A stretch of DNA of 5,748 nucleotides from contig JBLHGU010000293.1 of assembly GCA_047615875.1 (NCBI GenBank), forward strand, positions 1 to 5,748, read 5' to 3'. Below are positions 5,112 to 5,748 of this stretch, piece by piece. The translations under genes and the position numbers were made by a program. Each line of letters opens with the position of its first letter. The stretch's first letter is position 1. This DNA comes from JBLHGU01 sp047615875 (lineage in GTDB: Bacteria; Pseudomonadota; Gammaproteobacteria; Arenicellales; CAJQKF01). Below the pieces are notes generated by a model. It was not told where the DNA came from and ran no database searches. It saw nothing but the letters and a program-made list of their open reading frames with translations.

Positions 5112-5327
5112 TTAAAAATCTTCAAAACCTATGGCTGCCATCAACAGGCCTCCTATGACGATACTTGTGGGGATCTTTAGTCCCGCTAAACCAAAAACTT
5201 CGATGACAGAAGGGATCGAAGGGATGAACCCCAGGGGTACCCAAATAATAAATGGCAAGGCCATACAAATACCTGCCACTCGAAGTAGTGTTTTAACAAA
5301 CTTGATAAATCTGCTTTGACGGTTCAA
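5112..5327 (-). CDS. Small two-span membrane protein, 71 residues, TTG start
   Basis: A basic N-terminus (NRQSRFIKFVKTLLR) is followed by a membrane segment at about 16-36 (VAGICMALPFIIWVPLGFI) and a second at about 52-68 (IPTSIVIGGLLMAAIGF), ending in acidic EDF. The first usable start is TTG 5325-5327: upstream the frame has no ATG or GTG before a stop at 5340-5342. Only a weak AGGT lies about ten bases before it, so the start is uncertain. It is the first gene of the leftward cluster, about 70 bases before the 61-residue membrane protein. No family is recognised. Confidence 0.55.
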   Translation of the reverse strand: MNRQSRFIKFVKTLLRVAGICMALPFIIWVPLGFIPSIPSVIEVFGLAGLKIPTSIVIGGLLMAAIGFEDF

Positions 5328-5648
5328 AAAATTTTCTACCTATCCTGCAAAAACTATTTAGTCTTATACGTCCGGATTCGTGAAACGGATTGGTTAAGAA
5401 TAAAAAATATGCCTCTGCCGTGCTCGAAGGCCCTGGCACACTTTACGTTCTAACGGAATCTTGAAATGAAATTGTTTGTGGTAAGCCCTTTAACTAGGGG
5501 GGCAACATTAAAGCACTACAATCTGCGATGTTCGAGATTTGACTAGGTCTATCGGAGATGTAGGACTGGGCTACTCACCTGCGATCTAAGCCAATGAATG
5601 TGAAGGAACGCTTTAGCACCACTGCAGAGGTTGGGGATACCTGCCCAT
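5328..5648. other. Upstream region of the small-gene cluster, no gene recognised
   Basis: I find no convincing protein frame here. On the minus strand a weak promoter-like pair TTCACG/TAAATA with 18-base spacing lies about 30 bases upstream of the TTG start, too poor to call. A short plus-strand frame from ATG 5466 (MKLFVVSPLTRGAT) ends after 26 codons. The right part (5613-5648) is the degenerate tail of the IS3 fragment frame. Confidence 0.4.
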
Positions 5649-5748
5649 GGTTGATGGGGCAATCGGCAATTGCTTGCAGATCGGCTCGACCCCGTGACCT
5701 TCCCGATGTTCGTCGATAAAGGAAATCAATACTTTGGTCGGCGGCCGA
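5613..5748 (-). pseudogene. 5' fragment of IS3-family transposase OrfB, continues past the window
   Basis: Reading leftward from the window edge, the minus strand gives RPPTKVLISFIDEHREGHGV then EPICKQLPIAPST (5747-5649). This matches the N-terminal region of IS3-family OrfB (the pattern VxFIDxHRxxxGVEPICxxLPIAPSTYY), just before the rve-type DDE integrase domain. Similarity stops after APST (5649), where YY would be expected, and the frame ends at TAA 5613-5615. The DDE domain is therefore absent on this side and the element is truncated. The real start of OrfB, and any OrfA, would lie beyond 5748. Confidence 0.8.

Noticed and set aside
5655..5748. Plus-strand open frame at the right edge (WGNRQLLADRLDPVTF...)
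   Set aside because: It looks protein-like at first but is the antisense of the clear IS3 OrfB match on the minus strand.
1..5748. CRISPR array, tRNA or rRNA
   Set aside because: No regularly spaced direct repeats, tRNA-like cloverleaf or rRNA segments were seen; the dispersed repeats are few and irregularly spaced.

Overview
The window looks like an accessory stretch of a proteobacterial chromosome, most likely a gammaproteobacterium. The grounds are indirect: a proteobacterial-type higBA toxin-antitoxin pair, fragments of IS91- and IS3-family transposases, a Tat-exported flavoprotein, and dispersed TGGGACAGACAC and CAGACCCCATTTTA sequences like those found near REP-associated (RAYT/Y1) transposases in such genomes. 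There is no rRNA, tRNA or housekeeping gene to fix the taxon. All supported coding is on the minus strand.

Layout from left to right. 1-291: non-coding, with a long imperfect inverted repeat (22-128) and one dispersed repeat (172-194). 292-980: higA and higB, transcribed leftward from a strong sigma70-like promoter at 988-1016; a perfect 9+9 inverted repeat fills its spacer. 1012-1473: repeats and one doubtful small membrane ORF. 1493-2037: two gene fragments joined end to end, the 3' part of an alpha-helical protein gene and a piece of an IS91-type transposase. 2188-2219: a perfect 14-bp inverted repeat. 2226-3920: the only large intact gene, a 564-residue Tat-exported FAD amine oxidase with its own promoter and leader (to about 4078). 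4109-4467: a dispersed repeat and otherwise non-coding DNA. 4468-5327: a compact leftward cluster of four small genes of unknown function, three encoding membrane proteins of 71, 61 and 48 residues and one a soluble 71-residue product. 5328-5648: nothing recognised. 5613-5748: the truncated start of an IS3-family OrfB, continuing past the right edge.

How the genes relate. HigB (predicted mRNA interferase) and HigA (antitoxin and probable repressor) form one autoregulated unit. The flavoprotein is a stand-alone unit predicted to act in the periplasm. The small-membrane-protein cluster, with an ATGA stop/start overlap, is likely one operon; its role is unknown. The cluster contains the most distinctive unexplained feature: a single amber codon separates the 48-residue membrane protein from the downstream soluble ORF in the same frame. 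The rest is mainly remnants of mobile elements.
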